Shown: in pieces, positions 54,440 to 62,720 of the stretch | How positions within the stretch are numbered: position 1 is the stretch's first letter | Layout of the letters: every line of letters begins with the position of its first letter | Source of the DNA: Corynebacterium variabile | GTDB taxonomy: Bacteria; Actinomycetota; Actinomycetes; Mycobacteriales; Mycobacteriaceae | Assembly (NCBI RefSeq): GCF_006539825.1 | Contig: NZ_BJNT01000004.1 | Location: forward strand, 186,001-250,000 | Length of the DNA: 64,000 nt | Reading direction: 5' to 3' | Translations under genes and position numbers: made by a program | The notes under the pieces: model-generated | Seen by the model: the letters and a program-made list of their open reading frames with translations, nothing else | What the model was told of the DNA's origin: nothing | The model's database searches: none

Positions 54440-55080
54440 TCCCCGGTGTTCTCGGGCGTCTCTTCGGCAGTTTCCTCGGCGAGGATGCCGTAGATCTTCC
54501 GGCGGGTCTCGTCGAGCAGGGCGGTGACCTTCTCCATCTGTGCCTCGTCGCCGGACAGCAGGACCTGGTGGGCGGCTTGGACGAGCTTCGCCCCGGCCTT
54601 CGGCAGCTCGCCGCGGGCTCCCGCGAAGCCCCCGGCGAACGGGGTGTGCCCGGCGAAACGGCTGAACGGTGCGAAGAACCCGGCCCAGTCGTCGGCGTCC
54701 TCGTCGTCGTCACCGGAGGCGGAGGCTTCGTCCTCGCCGGCCTCGGTGAGGGTGAAGGTGCGGCGTCCCTCCTCCTCGGCGACAGTGGCCAGGCCCTCGT
54801 CGACGAGCAGCTGGAGGGTGGGGTAGACCTCGGCGGCGGCCGGCTCCCAGTCATCGGTGGACCGCTCGGTGATCGCCCGGATCACCCCGGCCCCGGTGGC
54901 AGGTGTGGTGGCGAGGACGCTGAGCACGGCGGCGCGGATGTCCCGGGTGCTCCGGTCCGCGGCGTCCTTCGAGATCTCGAGGCGGGGACGCCTGGCGGCG
55001 AAGTCCTCGCGCAGTCCGCGGATCATGTCGAACAGTCCGTTGAAGTCCTGCGGCTCTTCGGACGGCTTTCTGTCGGTCAT
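54436..55080 (-). CDS. PadR-family transcriptional regulator
   Basis: 214 residues, ATG 55080. An N-terminal extension of about 45 residues precedes the PadR winged helix: RDIRAAVLSVLATTPATGAG, VIRAITERS, YPTLQLLVDEGLATVAEE and RRTFTLTEAGE. A Phe/Gly-rich region (FFAPFSRFAGHTPFAGG) and an acidic helical tail follow. Overlaps the ABC1-kinase gene, so the two are coupled and the regulator may respond to the same envelope or quinone state. Autoregulation is usual for the family. Confidence 0.87.
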   Translation of the reverse strand: MTDRKPSEEPQDFNGLFDMIRGLREDFAARRPRLEISKDAADRSTRDIRAAVLSVLATTPATGAGVIRAITERSTDDWEPAAAEVYPTLQLLVDEGLATVAEEEGRRTFTLTEAGEDEASASGDDDEDADDWAGFFAPFSRFAGHTPFAGGFAGARGELPKAGAKLVQAAHQVLLSGDEAQMEKVTALLDETRRKIYGILAEETAEETPENTGE

Positions 55081-55170
55081 GTCTGTACCTTCCCGTGTGA
55101 CGGTCGTGGTGAAAGTGGTGGGGGACACCGCCCAGGCTACGCCGGAGACCCTGCGGTTACCCTGTGAGTT

Positions 55171-56076
55171 ATGACCCACGGCAACGGCCGCTACGCGCCC
55201 AGTCCCAGCGGAGACCTGCACCTCGGAAACCTGCGGACGGCGGTTCTCGCCGAGGCGTGGGCACGCGCCACCGGACGGGGATTCCGGCTGCGCATCGACG
55301 ACATAGACGCCGCACGGTCCTCGGAGATCTCCGCCGACCGGCAGCTTGAGGACCTGGAGGCGGTGTGCCTGACCTGGGACGGGTCGGTCGCCAGGCAGTC
55401 GGACACCCTGGAGCGTTACGAGGTAGCCCTCGACCGACTCGTCGAGGACGGCCTGGTCTACGAGTGTTACTGCTCGCGCAAGGACATTGCCGAGGCGGCC
55501 CGCGCACCCCACGCCGTGCCCGGACGCTACCCCGGCACCTGCCGGGATCTCACCGATGCTCAGCGTGAACAGAAGCTCGAGGAACTGGCGGCGGTGGGAC
55601 GTGTCCCGGCCCTGCGGCTGCGCGCGCAGGTCACCGAATGGTCGGTGCGTGAGGTGTTCTCCGACGAGGCCACTGACGGCCGGTACACCGGGGACGTCGA
55701 CGACATGGTGCTGCGCCGCGGTGGTGCGCAGGACACCGGCTTCGCCTACAACCTCGCCGTCGTCGTCGACGACACCCTGGCCGGGATCGACCAGGTCGTC
55801 CGTGGTGACGACCTGCTCAGTTCCGCACCGCGGCAGGCCTATCTCGCCCATCTGCTGGAGCTGCCCGAGGTGGAGTACGTGCACGTCCCGCTGGTGCTCG
55901 GACCGACGGGGCAACGGTTGGCGAAGCGGGACGGTGCGGTGACGCTGCGTCAGCTGCCGGGGGAGACCTACGCGGAGAAGGCGGCCGCGGCACGGGCCTG
56001 GATCGACGCGTCCATCGGGGATGCCGCGCTCGCCGATCCGTCGCTGCTCTCCCACGAGCCGGTGACCTGGGAGTAG
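55171..56076 (+). CDS. gluQ: Glutamyl-Q tRNA(Asp) synthetase
   Basis: 301 residues. A truncated GluRS without anticodon-binding domain: HIGH-like [28 protein letters not shown], the zinc site CYC..Y..C (YECYCSRK, then YPGTCRDL) and a KMSKS-like RLAKRDG. It attaches glutamate to queuosine at position 34 of tRNA-Asp, so it implies that Q-modified tRNA exists in this cell. Together with tgt at 48.8 kb it covers only the late steps of the pathway. Its stop abuts the convergent hydratase stop with no spacing. Confidence 0.92.
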   Translation: MTHGNGRYAPSPSGDLHLGNLRTAVLAEAWARATGRGFRLRIDDIDAARSSEISADRQLEDLEAVCLTWDGSVARQSDTLERYEVALDRLVEDGLVYECYCSRKDIAEAARAPHAVPGRYPGTCRDLTDAQREQKLEELAAVGRVPALRLRAQVTEWSVREVFSDEATDGRYTGDVDDMVLRRGGAQDTGFAYNLAVVVDDTLAGIDQVVRGDDLLSSAPRQAYLAHLLELPEVEYVHVPLVLGPTGQRLAKRDGAVTLRQLPGETYAEKAAAARAWIDASIGDAALADPSLLSHEPVTWE

Positions 56077-56931
56077 TTACCTCACGTTGCGGCGGGCGAA
56101 GACCGGGGCGACCTTCTTCGCCGCGGCCTTCTGGGCGACCTTCGTGTTGGACGCCACGAGCAGGCGGAACTGACGGATCCGCTCGAGAGCGAAGGTGGCG
56201 CGTGCCCCGCGCGCCCACGTCTCGTCGACGAGCTTCTTGCCGTAGGCGGTGGCATCGGGGGAGCGGGTGGCGATCTGTGCGGCGAGCTCCACCGCGGCGT
56301 CCACCGGATCGGTGCCTTCCGCGGTGACCTCGCTGGCCAGGCCGAACTCCACGGCCCTCGTCCCGTCGACTGTCTCGCCGGTCATGGTCAGCCGCTTGAG
56401 AACGTCCGCCCGCAGCTGCTGGGACAGGGACTGCAGACCGGACATGTCCGGGATCAGGCCCCACTTCGACTCGAGGATGCTCCACTGCGCGTCGGCGGTG
56501 GTGAACCGCCAGTCCGCGGCCATCGCCAGCTGCAGTCCACCGCCGAAGCAGTGGCCGTGGACCGCGGCGATGACCGGCACCGGCAGGCGGCGGAACGCCC
56601 AGCAGGCCTCCTGGAACTGGTTGGTGCCCCGCCACGGCCGCGGCACGAAACTCGCGGCGAGTGCCTGCGGCTTCTTCATCGCGGAAGCGAAGTCCAGTCC
56701 GGCACAGAAGGAGCGTCCTTCCCCGGCGATGACCACGGCGCGGACGCTGCGGTCGGCGCGGATCGTCCCGGCGATCGCGATGAGTTCATCGAGCACGTCC
56801 AGGGTCAGGGAGTTCAGTTTCTCCGGGCGGTTCAGACGGACATGCGCGATGCGCACCGGCTCGTCGGTGAAGGTCAGCGTGGGCAGCTCAGAAGCGGATG
56901 CAGCGGAGGACGCAGGGGAAGTGGTGGCCAT
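56077..56931 (-). CDS. Enoyl-CoA hydratase/isomerase family protein
   Basis: 284 residues from ATG 56931 (GTG 56940 also possible). Crotonase core: LNRPEKLNSLT, SFCAGLDFAS (oxyanion), HGHCFGGGLQLAMAADWRF (oxyanion Gly-Gly), and the two positions that carry acidic residues, LESKWGLIPDM. Fatty-acid or amino-acid acyl-CoA metabolism. A TetR gene follows upstream in the same direction at 56959, 27 bases away. Confidence 0.86.
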   Translation of the reverse strand: MATTSPASSAASASELPTLTFTDEPVRIAHVRLNRPEKLNSLTLDVLDELIAIAGTIRADRSVRAVVIAGEGRSFCAGLDFASAMKKPQALAASFVPRPWRGTNQFQEACWAFRRLPVPVIAAVHGHCFGGGLQLAMAADWRFTTADAQWSILESKWGLIPDMSGLQSLSQQLRADVLKRLTMTGETVDGTRAVEFGLASEVTAEGTDPVDAAVELAAQIATRSPDATAYGKKLVDETWARGARATFALERIRQFRLLVASNTKVAQKAAAKKVAPVFARRNVR

Positions 56932-56958
56932 GGCGTTCACGCTAACGGATCGACCAGC

Positions 56959-57567
56959 TCACCGGGCCGTTTTCCCGTCGTGGTCCAGGACATCGCTCCA
57001 GTCGCCGTCGATGTGCGGCAGGTTCCCGGCATCGATCTGCTGCTCCATACCCAGCATCACGGAGTGACGCAGCCAGGTCCCGGCGTCCTGCAGATCGGGG
57101 AAGGACGCCGTGGTCAGTGAACTCATGAACGTCCGGGATGCCACGAAGTACGCCGCATTGGCGTCCAGCTCCGGTCGTCGGCGCATGACCTCGGCCACCA
57201 TGGTGGAGTAGATGCGCCGTGTCTCCGGGCCGAAGGGACCGTAGAAGAGGTATTCGGTGAATCCGGGATGGGTGGCGGCGAGCGGTACGACGCGCGCACT
57301 GACGGCATCCATGTAGTCCATCCAGCTGCCGGTGTCCGTGGCCGGGTCCGGTGTGAGGTCCACTCCGGCGGACAGCCGGTCACAGGCTCCGCGGTACAGC
57401 TCGTCGCGACTGTGGACGTAGTTGTAGACCGTCGCTTCGGCGACACCGACCTCCTTCGCCACAGCGGCGAGGGTGAAACTGTCGAGGCCGAGGGTGAGGG
57501 CGGCGTCCTGCAGGGCGTCCAGTGAGGTTCGGGAGGGGCGGCCCACCGACCGGCGTCTGGAGATCAT
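56959..57567 (-). CDS. TetR-family regulator
   Basis: 202 residues, ATG 57567. N-terminal helix-turn-helix: LTLGLDSFTLAAVAKEVGVA then EATVYNYVHSRDELYR. C-terminal ligand domain is typical length. Upstream of and in the same orientation as the enoyl-CoA hydratase gene, which it may control in response to an acyl-CoA or similar ligand. Confidence 0.86.
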   Translation of the reverse strand: MISRRRSVGRPSRTSLDALQDAALTLGLDSFTLAAVAKEVGVAEATVYNYVHSRDELYRGACDRLSAGVDLTPDPATDTGSWMDYMDAVSARVVPLAATHPGFTEYLFYGPFGPETRRIYSTMVAEVMRRRPELDANAAYFVASRTFMSSLTTASFPDLQDAGTWLRHSVMLGMEQQIDAGNLPHIDGDWSDVLDHDGKTAR

Positions 57568-57619
57568 GGGACAGATCCTACCGGCGGTGGAACAGGGGTG
57601 GTCGGCGGCTACCGGGCGG

Positions 57620-58636
57620 CTACTCGGCGGCGTCGTCGAGTGCGGTGAAAGTGTCCTCCAGCTGCTCCAGTTCCCAGACCACCGACAGGATGGTCGGGTT
57701 GCTGATGGCCATCGCGGCGTCCGTGTCGGCGAGGAAGGCGGTGCCGTTCTTCACCGGGGTGAGCTGGTCCCAGCCCTTCACCGTGGTGGGAACGTCCTTA
57801 GCCTCGACGCAGACCGGCCACATGTACAGCAGGTCGGTGTTGAGCAGGTCGGTGTTCTCCTCGGAGATGAAGGCGCGGCTCCCGTTCAGGCTGGTGGCCT
57901 TGATCTCCTCCGGGATCACGATGCCGAGATCGGTGGGGAAGACATTGGCCGGGTCGGCGTCGCCGGTGACCATGGCCAGACCCTGCTCGCTGATCTGGCC
58001 GAAGGCGCCGGTCGCACCGTCAAGGGCAGGGTGGTTCTCCTTAGCATCGGTGAAAGCCTGCTCGGCGTCCTCGATGAGGCTCTTCGCATCGTCGCTCCTG
58101 TCGAGAATGTCGCCGGCGACGGTGGTGGCCTCGCGCCAGTCATCGGACATCGGGGAGGAGCCGACGGTGGCGATGGTCGGGGCGATCTGGTTGAAGCGGT
58201 CGTAGGTGGCCTGGTCCGGCAGATACCCGGCGAAGATGACGTCCGGGTCGGCTTCGGCGACCTTCTCGACATCCGGGGTGCCGGTCATCGGGTAGGTGAG
58301 GGTCTCTCCGGAATCGCCGTTCTCCCATGGGCCGGGTTCGCCGTAGAAGTCGGTGCGGTACTCCACATCCACCGGCCGTCCCAGTGCGGAGAAGACGTCG
58401 GTGAAGCTGGGGGAGAAGGTGATGATCTTCCCCGGATCTTCCGGAACTTCAGTGGTGCCCATGGTGTGGGTCACCTCGACCGTGCCGGACTGGGCTGCGG
58501 TCGCAGAGGAGTCCGACGGGTCTGAACCATCATCGTCGGAGCAGGCGGCGAGGGAACCCGACAGTGCAGTGGTGATGGTCAGGGCGAGGGCGGTGGTCCG
58601 GAAGCGGCGTCCGGCGGCGACAGTGGGGATACGCAT
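57620..58636 (-). CDS. Siderophore/iron ABC-transporter substrate-binding lipoprotein
   Basis: 338 residues, ATG 58636. Signal peptide and lipobox LAAC; Asp/Ser-rich linker; then a class III (FhuD/FepB-type) binding fold: IITFSPSFTDVFSALG, VEKVAEADPDVIFAGYLPDQ, and a DDWREATTVAGDILDR helical backbone. No permease or ATPase genes adjoin, so it either uses a distant transporter or has been separated from one. An AraC gene diverges from it. Confidence 0.87.
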   Translation of the reverse strand: MRIPTVAAGRRFRTTALALTITTALSGSLAACSDDDGSDPSDSSATAAQSGTVEVTHTMGTTEVPEDPGKIITFSPSFTDVFSALGRPVDVEYRTDFYGEPGPWENGDSGETLTYPMTGTPDVEKVAEADPDVIFAGYLPDQATYDRFNQIAPTIATVGSSPMSDDWREATTVAGDILDRSDDAKSLIEDAEQAFTDAKENHPALDGATGAFGQISEQGLAMVTGDADPANVFPTDLGIVIPEEIKATSLNGSRAFISEENTDLLNTDLLYMWPVCVEAKDVPTTVKGWDQLTPVKNGTAFLADTDAAMAISNPTILSVVWELEQLEDTFTALDDAAE

Positions 58637-58746
58637 GAGGACGCATATTAGTGAGCCTCCACCGTCAAGAGCAATGGTTACCCTTTCCTCATTCTCCGGC
58701 GCTGTCCGGCCGGAGCCGGAACGGTGATTCCGATAGGGTGGACGCC

Positions 58747-59526
58747 GTGACTTCCGTGGACACCAGGCACCTGCCCATGTGCCCGGCCGGTGCGCTCCAC
58801 TTCCCCGTCCGGGCCTTCGGCAACGAGGAGGGCCATGTCCGGGAGACGCGGTGGGGTGAGCATTCCCACCCCACCCACGAACTGATCTGGAACGAGTGCG
58901 GGGTGGGGCACGCGGTCATCGGTCACCGGGTCTGGACCGTGACCCGCACCGTCGGGCTGTGGATTCCCGCGGGGACGCCGCACTCCGGCAGTACCCCGGC
59001 CGGCTCGCGGCAGCGTGCCGTGCACTTCGGTGCGGACACCACGCCGTTGGCGTCCCACCCGGTGGCGGTGGATCTCACGGATCTGCTGCGGCTGCTGCTG
59101 GAACGGCTCGTCACCGAGGATCTGGACGGTGAGGCCCACCGGACGACCGAGCAGATGATCTTCGACGTGCTCCGGCCCAGTGACAACGGGCTGGTGCTCC
59201 GGGTGCCGACCGCGCCACTCGTCGCACCGATCGTGGACTCGGTGCAGAAGAACCCCGCGGACACCCGCACCCTCAAGGCCTGGGCGCGCGAGCTCGGGGT
59301 CAGTACCCGCACGGTGACGCGTGCGTTCGAGTCGGAGACCGGGATGGGGTTCACCCGGTGGATCACTGCGGCGAGGGTGCATTACGCGGCGACGTTGCTG
59401 GGCCAGGATCTGGGTATCGCCGAGGTCGCTGCGGCGGTCGGATACGGTTCCGCGAGCTCATTCACCACGGCGTTCCGGCGGGTGACTGGGACGACGCCCG
59501 GCCAGTTCCACGGAGGGGAGTACTAG
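58747..59526 (+). CDS. AraC-family regulator with cupin domain
   Basis: 259 residues from GTG 58747. N-terminal cupin (HSHPTHELIWNECG with the metal-site-like histidines, then WIPAGTPHSG) and a C-terminal AraC double helix-turn-helix (LKAWARELGVSTRTVTRAFE, then GIAEVAAAVGYGSASSFTTAFRR). The divergent siderophore-binding lipoprotein gene is the likely target. Confidence 0.88.
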   Translation: MTSVDTRHLPMCPAGALHFPVRAFGNEEGHVRETRWGEHSHPTHELIWNECGVGHAVIGHRVWTVTRTVGLWIPAGTPHSGSTPAGSRQRAVHFGADTTPLASHPVAVDLTDLLRLLLERLVTEDLDGEAHRTTEQMIFDVLRPSDNGLVLRVPTAPLVAPIVDSVQKNPADTRTLKAWARELGVSTRTVTRAFESETGMGFTRWITAARVHYAATLLGQDLGIAEVAAAVGYGSASSFTTAFRRVTGTTPGQFHGGEY

Positions 59527-59555
59527 GCGGCCACTACCCCGGTACGCTCGCGGCC

Positions 59556-60206
59556 ATGGACCGCAGGGCTCGCACCACGTTCACCGACCTCACGCACCCG
59601 TTGACCGCTGACATGCCGGTCTATCCGGGTGATCCTGAGGGGCAGATTGATGAGGTTCTGACGATCCCCGCCGACGGCTGTTCGGTACGCTCCCTGCACC
59701 TCGGTTCCCATTCGGGGACGCATGTGGACGCCCCGGCGCACGTCATCGCCGGTGGACGCACCATCGATCAGGTGGCGCCGGAGGAACTCATGGGGGACGC
59801 CGTCGTCGTCCAGCTCCCGGACCTCGCGCCGGAACAGCTGATCGACGAGGAGATGCTGGGTGAGGCACTGCGGTCGGGGCCGGAGAACCTGCCGTCGATC
59901 CTTCTGCTGGCCACCGGATGGGACCGGCCCTGGGGTGGTGACGACTACCTGCGTCATCCGGTGTTGACCGAGGACGCGGCATCCTTCCTCGTGGCGGGAG
60001 GGGTGCAGGTCCTCGGGGTGGACATGGCGTCCCCGGATGGAGCTGACAGTCTCGTGGCGCACGAGGTCCTGCTCGGGGCGGACCGGCTGATCATCGAGAA
60101 CTTGCGGGGGCTTACCGATCTGCCGCGGCACGTGGAGTTCACCGCCCTGCCGTTGAACATCACCGGCGGTGACGGTGCGCCGGTGAGGGCGGTGGCTCGG
60201 TACTGA
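59556..60206 (+). CDS. Cyclase-family hydrolase (kynurenine formamidase-like)
   Basis: 216 residues, ATG 59556. Motif HSGTHVDAPAHV (H-x-G-T-H-x-D-x-P-x-H) binds the metal. FTDLTHPLTADMPVYPGDP at the N-terminus is typical of KynB/isatin hydrolase/polyketide cyclases. No tryptophan-pathway genes adjoin, so the amide or lactam substrate is open. 29 bases after the AraC gene. Confidence 0.86.
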   Translation: MDRRARTTFTDLTHPLTADMPVYPGDPEGQIDEVLTIPADGCSVRSLHLGSHSGTHVDAPAHVIAGGRTIDQVAPEELMGDAVVVQLPDLAPEQLIDEEMLGEALRSGPENLPSILLLATGWDRPWGGDDYLRHPVLTEDAASFLVAGGVQVLGVDMASPDGADSLVAHEVLLGADRLIIENLRGLTDLPRHVEFTALPLNITGGDGAPVRAVARY

Positions 60207-60212
60207 GCCTGG

Positions 60213-60911
60213 TCAGTCCGGCAGCTCGGCGGCGGCCAGGGCGTCCCGCAGCTCCTCGTCGGTGGCGGGGCGGCCGGAGCCCATCGACAGGATGTCGGTG
60301 GGGTTGGCGTCCGGCGTGAGGTACGGGCGGCCGTAGGCGGGCTGACCGTTGTCGAAGCGGCGACCCTCGGACAGGGGACCGGCGTCGAGCGTGTTGTAGC
60401 CGAGGGAGTCGAGGAAGGACGTGACCTGGGCCTTGGCGTCCTTGTCGTCGCCGGCGATGATCAGCGAGGTGCGCTCCGGATCCCCGGCCGGGCGGGCGAG
60501 GAGGCCGAGGTGGGCGAAGTTGATGTTGTTGAAGGCCTTGACGACGGCTGAGTCCGGCAGCCGGTCCTGGAGGTACTTCGAGGTCGTGACCTCGCGGTTG
60601 TCGAGCTCGTCGATGTGGCCGTCACGCTGCCAGTAGTAGTTGGAGGTGTCGATGACCGTTTTGCCCGCCAGCGGTTCGGTGGGGATGTCGGCCAGTGCGC
60701 CGAGCGGGACGCTGACGACCACGATGTCGCCGGCCTCTGCGGCCTCGGCCGGGGTGGCGGCGCGGGAGTCGGGTCCGAGTGCCGCGACCAGCGGCAGCAG
60801 GGTGCGGGGTTCCCGCGAGTTGGACAGGACAACCTGGTGGCCACCCTGGACGGCGAGACGTGCGACAGTTGCTCCGATAAGGCCGGAGCCGATGATTCCG
60901 ATTGTGCTCAT
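60213..60911 (-). CDS. F420-dependent NADP reductase-like (NPD) protein
   Basis: 232 residues from ATG 60911. Rossmann motif IGIIGSGLIGATVARLAVQGG, NADP-type SNSREP after strand 2, VVVSVPLGALADIP, and VVKAFNNINFAHL. Family members reduce F420 with NADPH or act on other substrates; corynebacteria are not known F420 producers, so the cofactor partner is uncertain. Confidence 0.8.
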   Translation of the reverse strand: MSTIGIIGSGLIGATVARLAVQGGHQVVLSNSREPRTLLPLVAALGPDSRAATPAEAAEAGDIVVVSVPLGALADIPTEPLAGKTVIDTSNYYWQRDGHIDELDNREVTTSKYLQDRLPDSAVVKAFNNINFAHLGLLARPAGDPERTSLIIAGDDKDAKAQVTSFLDSLGYNTLDAGPLSEGRRFDNGQPAYGRPYLTPDANPTDILSMGSGRPATDEELRDALAAAELPD

Positions 60912-60966
60912 TTCAGACGTAACTCGTGTGGGTGGTCGGGTATTCCCGGGAGCCCTGATGCCGCTG

Positions 60967-61038
60967 ATGTCGGCATCGCGCACCGTCAGGTCGGTGAGAG
61001 AGGTGGCTGAGCGACCTCAGGCTGCGTGATGCGGACAT
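60967..61038. repeat. 27-base imperfect inverted repeat, left edge of the hicAB/HNH island
   Basis: Arms 60967-60993 and 61012-61038 match at 22 of 27 positions. Both arms read as the start of a small protein beginning MSASR-[T/S]-[V/L]-RS, on opposite strands. The left arm also matches the right-edge repeat at 62626-62652 at 25 of 27 positions, in inverted orientation. Confidence 0.78.
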
Positions 61039-61174
61039 GGGGCCGGGGTGGTGATGGGCGCGGCGGAACCATCCGGAGCACGGCGGAGTCAAACAGGTGC
61101 ATGGAGACAGCACCAACTGGCCAGATAAATCGCTATAGAGCGACTAGAGCTATCGCACTGAGGGGACTAGTCTC

Positions 61175-61363
61175 ATGACCACACGGCGCGACATCATGCG
61201 GAGAATCAGAAGACAGGCGAAGGCTCGAGGTGAGGACCTGCACATCGAAGAAGGCCGCAACCACACGAAGGTCTGGATCGGTGAACGCTACACGACTGTC
61301 CCGCGACGTCGGGAGATTCCGGACAGGTTCGCCACCGAGATCCTGCGACAGATCGGAGCATGA
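61175..61363 (+). CDS. hicA: HicA-type mRNA interferase toxin
   Basis: 62 residues, ATG 61175. HicA/YcfA double-stranded RNA-binding-like fold with the catalytic His30 in GRNHTKVWIG, followed by TTVPRRREIPDRFATEILRQ. Cleaves mRNA when unbound. Its stop overlaps the antitoxin start (ATGA). Its base composition is lower in GC and richer in adenine than the flanking genes, which hints at recent acquisition. Confidence 0.87.
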   Translation: MTTRRDIMRRIRRQAKARGEDLHIEEGRNHTKVWIGERYTTVPRRREIPDRFATEILRQIGA

Positions 61364-61746
61364 CCATGGACAACACGTTTACCGCCCGCGCCTCCCGTGA
61401 CGAAGGGTGGTGGACCGTCACCGTAGATGAGGTTCCGGGACTGTTCACCCAGACCCGTCGGCTCGACCAGATTCCGGGCATGGTCCGGGATGCGCTCACC
61501 CTGTTCCCCGACATCACCGAGGACGCCAAGGGTGCGGAAGTGACCGTTGTCCCGCAGGGACCAGCGGCGGATGCCGCCCATGAGGCGGCTGAACTGCGGA
61601 ATCTTGCGCGCGAGGCACAGGAACAGGCCACTGCCTCGATGCAGGCGGCGGCCCGGGAACTCTCTGCCGGCGGGCTCACGTTCCGTGACATCGGGAGCCT
61701 GCTTGGGGTCAGCTATCAGCAGGCCCAGAAGCTCGCCGTCCAGTAG
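61360..61746 (+). CDS. hicB: HicB-type antitoxin
   Basis: 128 residues, ATG 61360 overlapping hicA (61366 is an alternative ATG). N-terminal partial RNase-H-like fold (ARASRDEGWWTVTVDEVPGL, then QIPGMVRDALTLF) neutralises HicA. The C-terminal GLTFRDIGSLLGVSYQQAQK is a helix-turn-helix for operator binding, joined by an Ala/Glu-rich helical stretch. Confidence 0.87.
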   Translation: MTMDNTFTARASRDEGWWTVTVDEVPGLFTQTRRLDQIPGMVRDALTLFPDITEDAKGAEVTVVPQGPAADAAHEAAELRNLAREAQEQATASMQAAARELSAGGLTFRDIGSLLGVSYQQAQKLAVQ

Positions 61747-61824
61747 GGCCTGAGCCGGAAGTCCCTGACGTTGGCATGCGCGCCGGGAACGGGGTGGGCG
61801 CGGCGGATGGCAGAGTCACGCCGA

Positions 61825-62400
61825 CTACATCCGGGTCGGACTACGGAAAGTTGAAGCCACGGTGATCCGGATCTGCGCCGCCGTCTGTTCTGCCTCTCTC
61901 ATCAGTGCGATGATGCGCTGGTGATTCATCCAGTGTTCGGCCCCGAGCTCGGCGCCCACCAGTTCTTCAAAGTTCACCTGTGTGGGTGAGCCCCAGCGTT
62001 CGAAAGCTTCGAGACGACTGGCGCGCTCCTCGATATCCGAGATCCCGCGGGTGAGTGGTGAGAGCCTCGCGGAGCTGAACATCCAGGTGCGCCAGGGTTT
62101 GTTTCCTTTGCTCTGATTGCATTTCCCGCAACTGGGGACCAGATTGTGGATCTCTGAGATGTATCCGGTCGGCCGCTGCTTGATGACAAGCGGTCGTAGG
62201 TGATCCCATTCTGTAGACGTGTCGCCGCAGTAGGAGCACACAGGGAAATCCATGCCGAGAACACCCAAAGTCTCCTTTATCTCATCCTCCGTCGGGACGA
62301 TGACAGGGATGATCCCGTTGACGAACGAGTTGGTGATGCTCGATGACCGGCCCGTGGTACGGACGGGTTTCGGCATGGCGAATCCGGATGGCGAGGTCAT
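61825..62400 (-). CDS. HNH endonuclease
   Basis: 191 residues from ATG 62400 (GTG 62442 alternative). HNH core: CSYCGDTSTEWDHLRP (Cys pair and catalytic His), SEIHNLVPSCGKCNQSKGNKPW (Asn and second Cys pair). C-terminal helical extension (RIIALMREAEQTAAQIRI). Could be a phage, restriction or mobile-element nuclease. It runs antisense to hicAB, 78 bases away, inside the same repeat-bounded island. Confidence 0.85.
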   Translation of the reverse strand: MTSPSGFAMPKPVRTTGRSSSITNSFVNGIIPVIVPTEDEIKETLGVLGMDFPVCSYCGDTSTEWDHLRPLVIKQRPTGYISEIHNLVPSCGKCNQSKGNKPWRTWMFSSARLSPLTRGISDIEERASRLEAFERWGSPTQVNFEELVGAELGAEHWMNHQRIIALMREAEQTAAQIRITVASTFRSPTRM

Positions 62401-62457
62401 GGAGATGAGGCTACGGGCACCAGGACCGTGGGTGGGAGGCACCTCGTCTCAACACCG

Positions 62458-62652
62458 TCAGGTCAGTTCGTCCATTCGGCCCATGATCGCGGAGTTGATA
62501 CGCCGCAGCACGGCGACGGTGGTGGGATCTGCCAGGCTGTCCTGGAGCAGAGCGCGATGTGCGGCAAGGTCGCGGGCGAATGTGGAGTCGGTCAATGTAC
62601 GACCTCGGTCAGTCACCTCCCCCACCGACCTGACGGTGCGAGATGCGGACAT
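62458..62652 (-). CDS. Small protein at right edge of the hicAB/HNH island
   Basis: 64 residues from ATG 62652; a GGACACC ribosome-site-like sequence precedes it, as for ureG. Predicted helical: FARDLAAHRALLQDSL, PTTVAVLRRINSAIMGRM. The first 13 residues (MSASRTVRSVGEV) are encoded by the repeat that also occurs, in both orientations, at 60967-61038. Not recognised; could be an antitoxin-like or element-borne protein. Confidence 0.5.
   Translation of the reverse strand: MSASRTVRSVGEVTDRGRTLTDSTFARDLAAHRALLQDSLADPTTVAVLRRINSAIMGRMDELT
62626..62652 (-). repeat. Inverted repeat, right edge of the hicAB/HNH island
   Basis: Inverted, it matches 60967-60993 at 25 of 27 positions; looser similarity continues for about 20 more bases into the island. 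Spans the start of the 62652 small gene. Confidence 0.75.
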
Positions 62653-62720
62653 GGTGTCCAGAGGCACGGGACCGGCCACCTACCGCACCTCACCGCGACC
62701 CGCCTGGCACACTGGTGAGC

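Noticed and set aside
54436-56055. Long minus-strand open frame of about 540 codons including the PadR gene
   Set aside because: Its upstream half is antisense to gluQ; the PadR start at 55080 matches family length and gluQ is clearly real.
58637-58680. DtxR-type iron box upstream of the siderophore-binding lipoprotein
   Set aside because: TTAGTGAGCCT resembles only the left half of the DtxR consensus; the right half does not match well enough to call.
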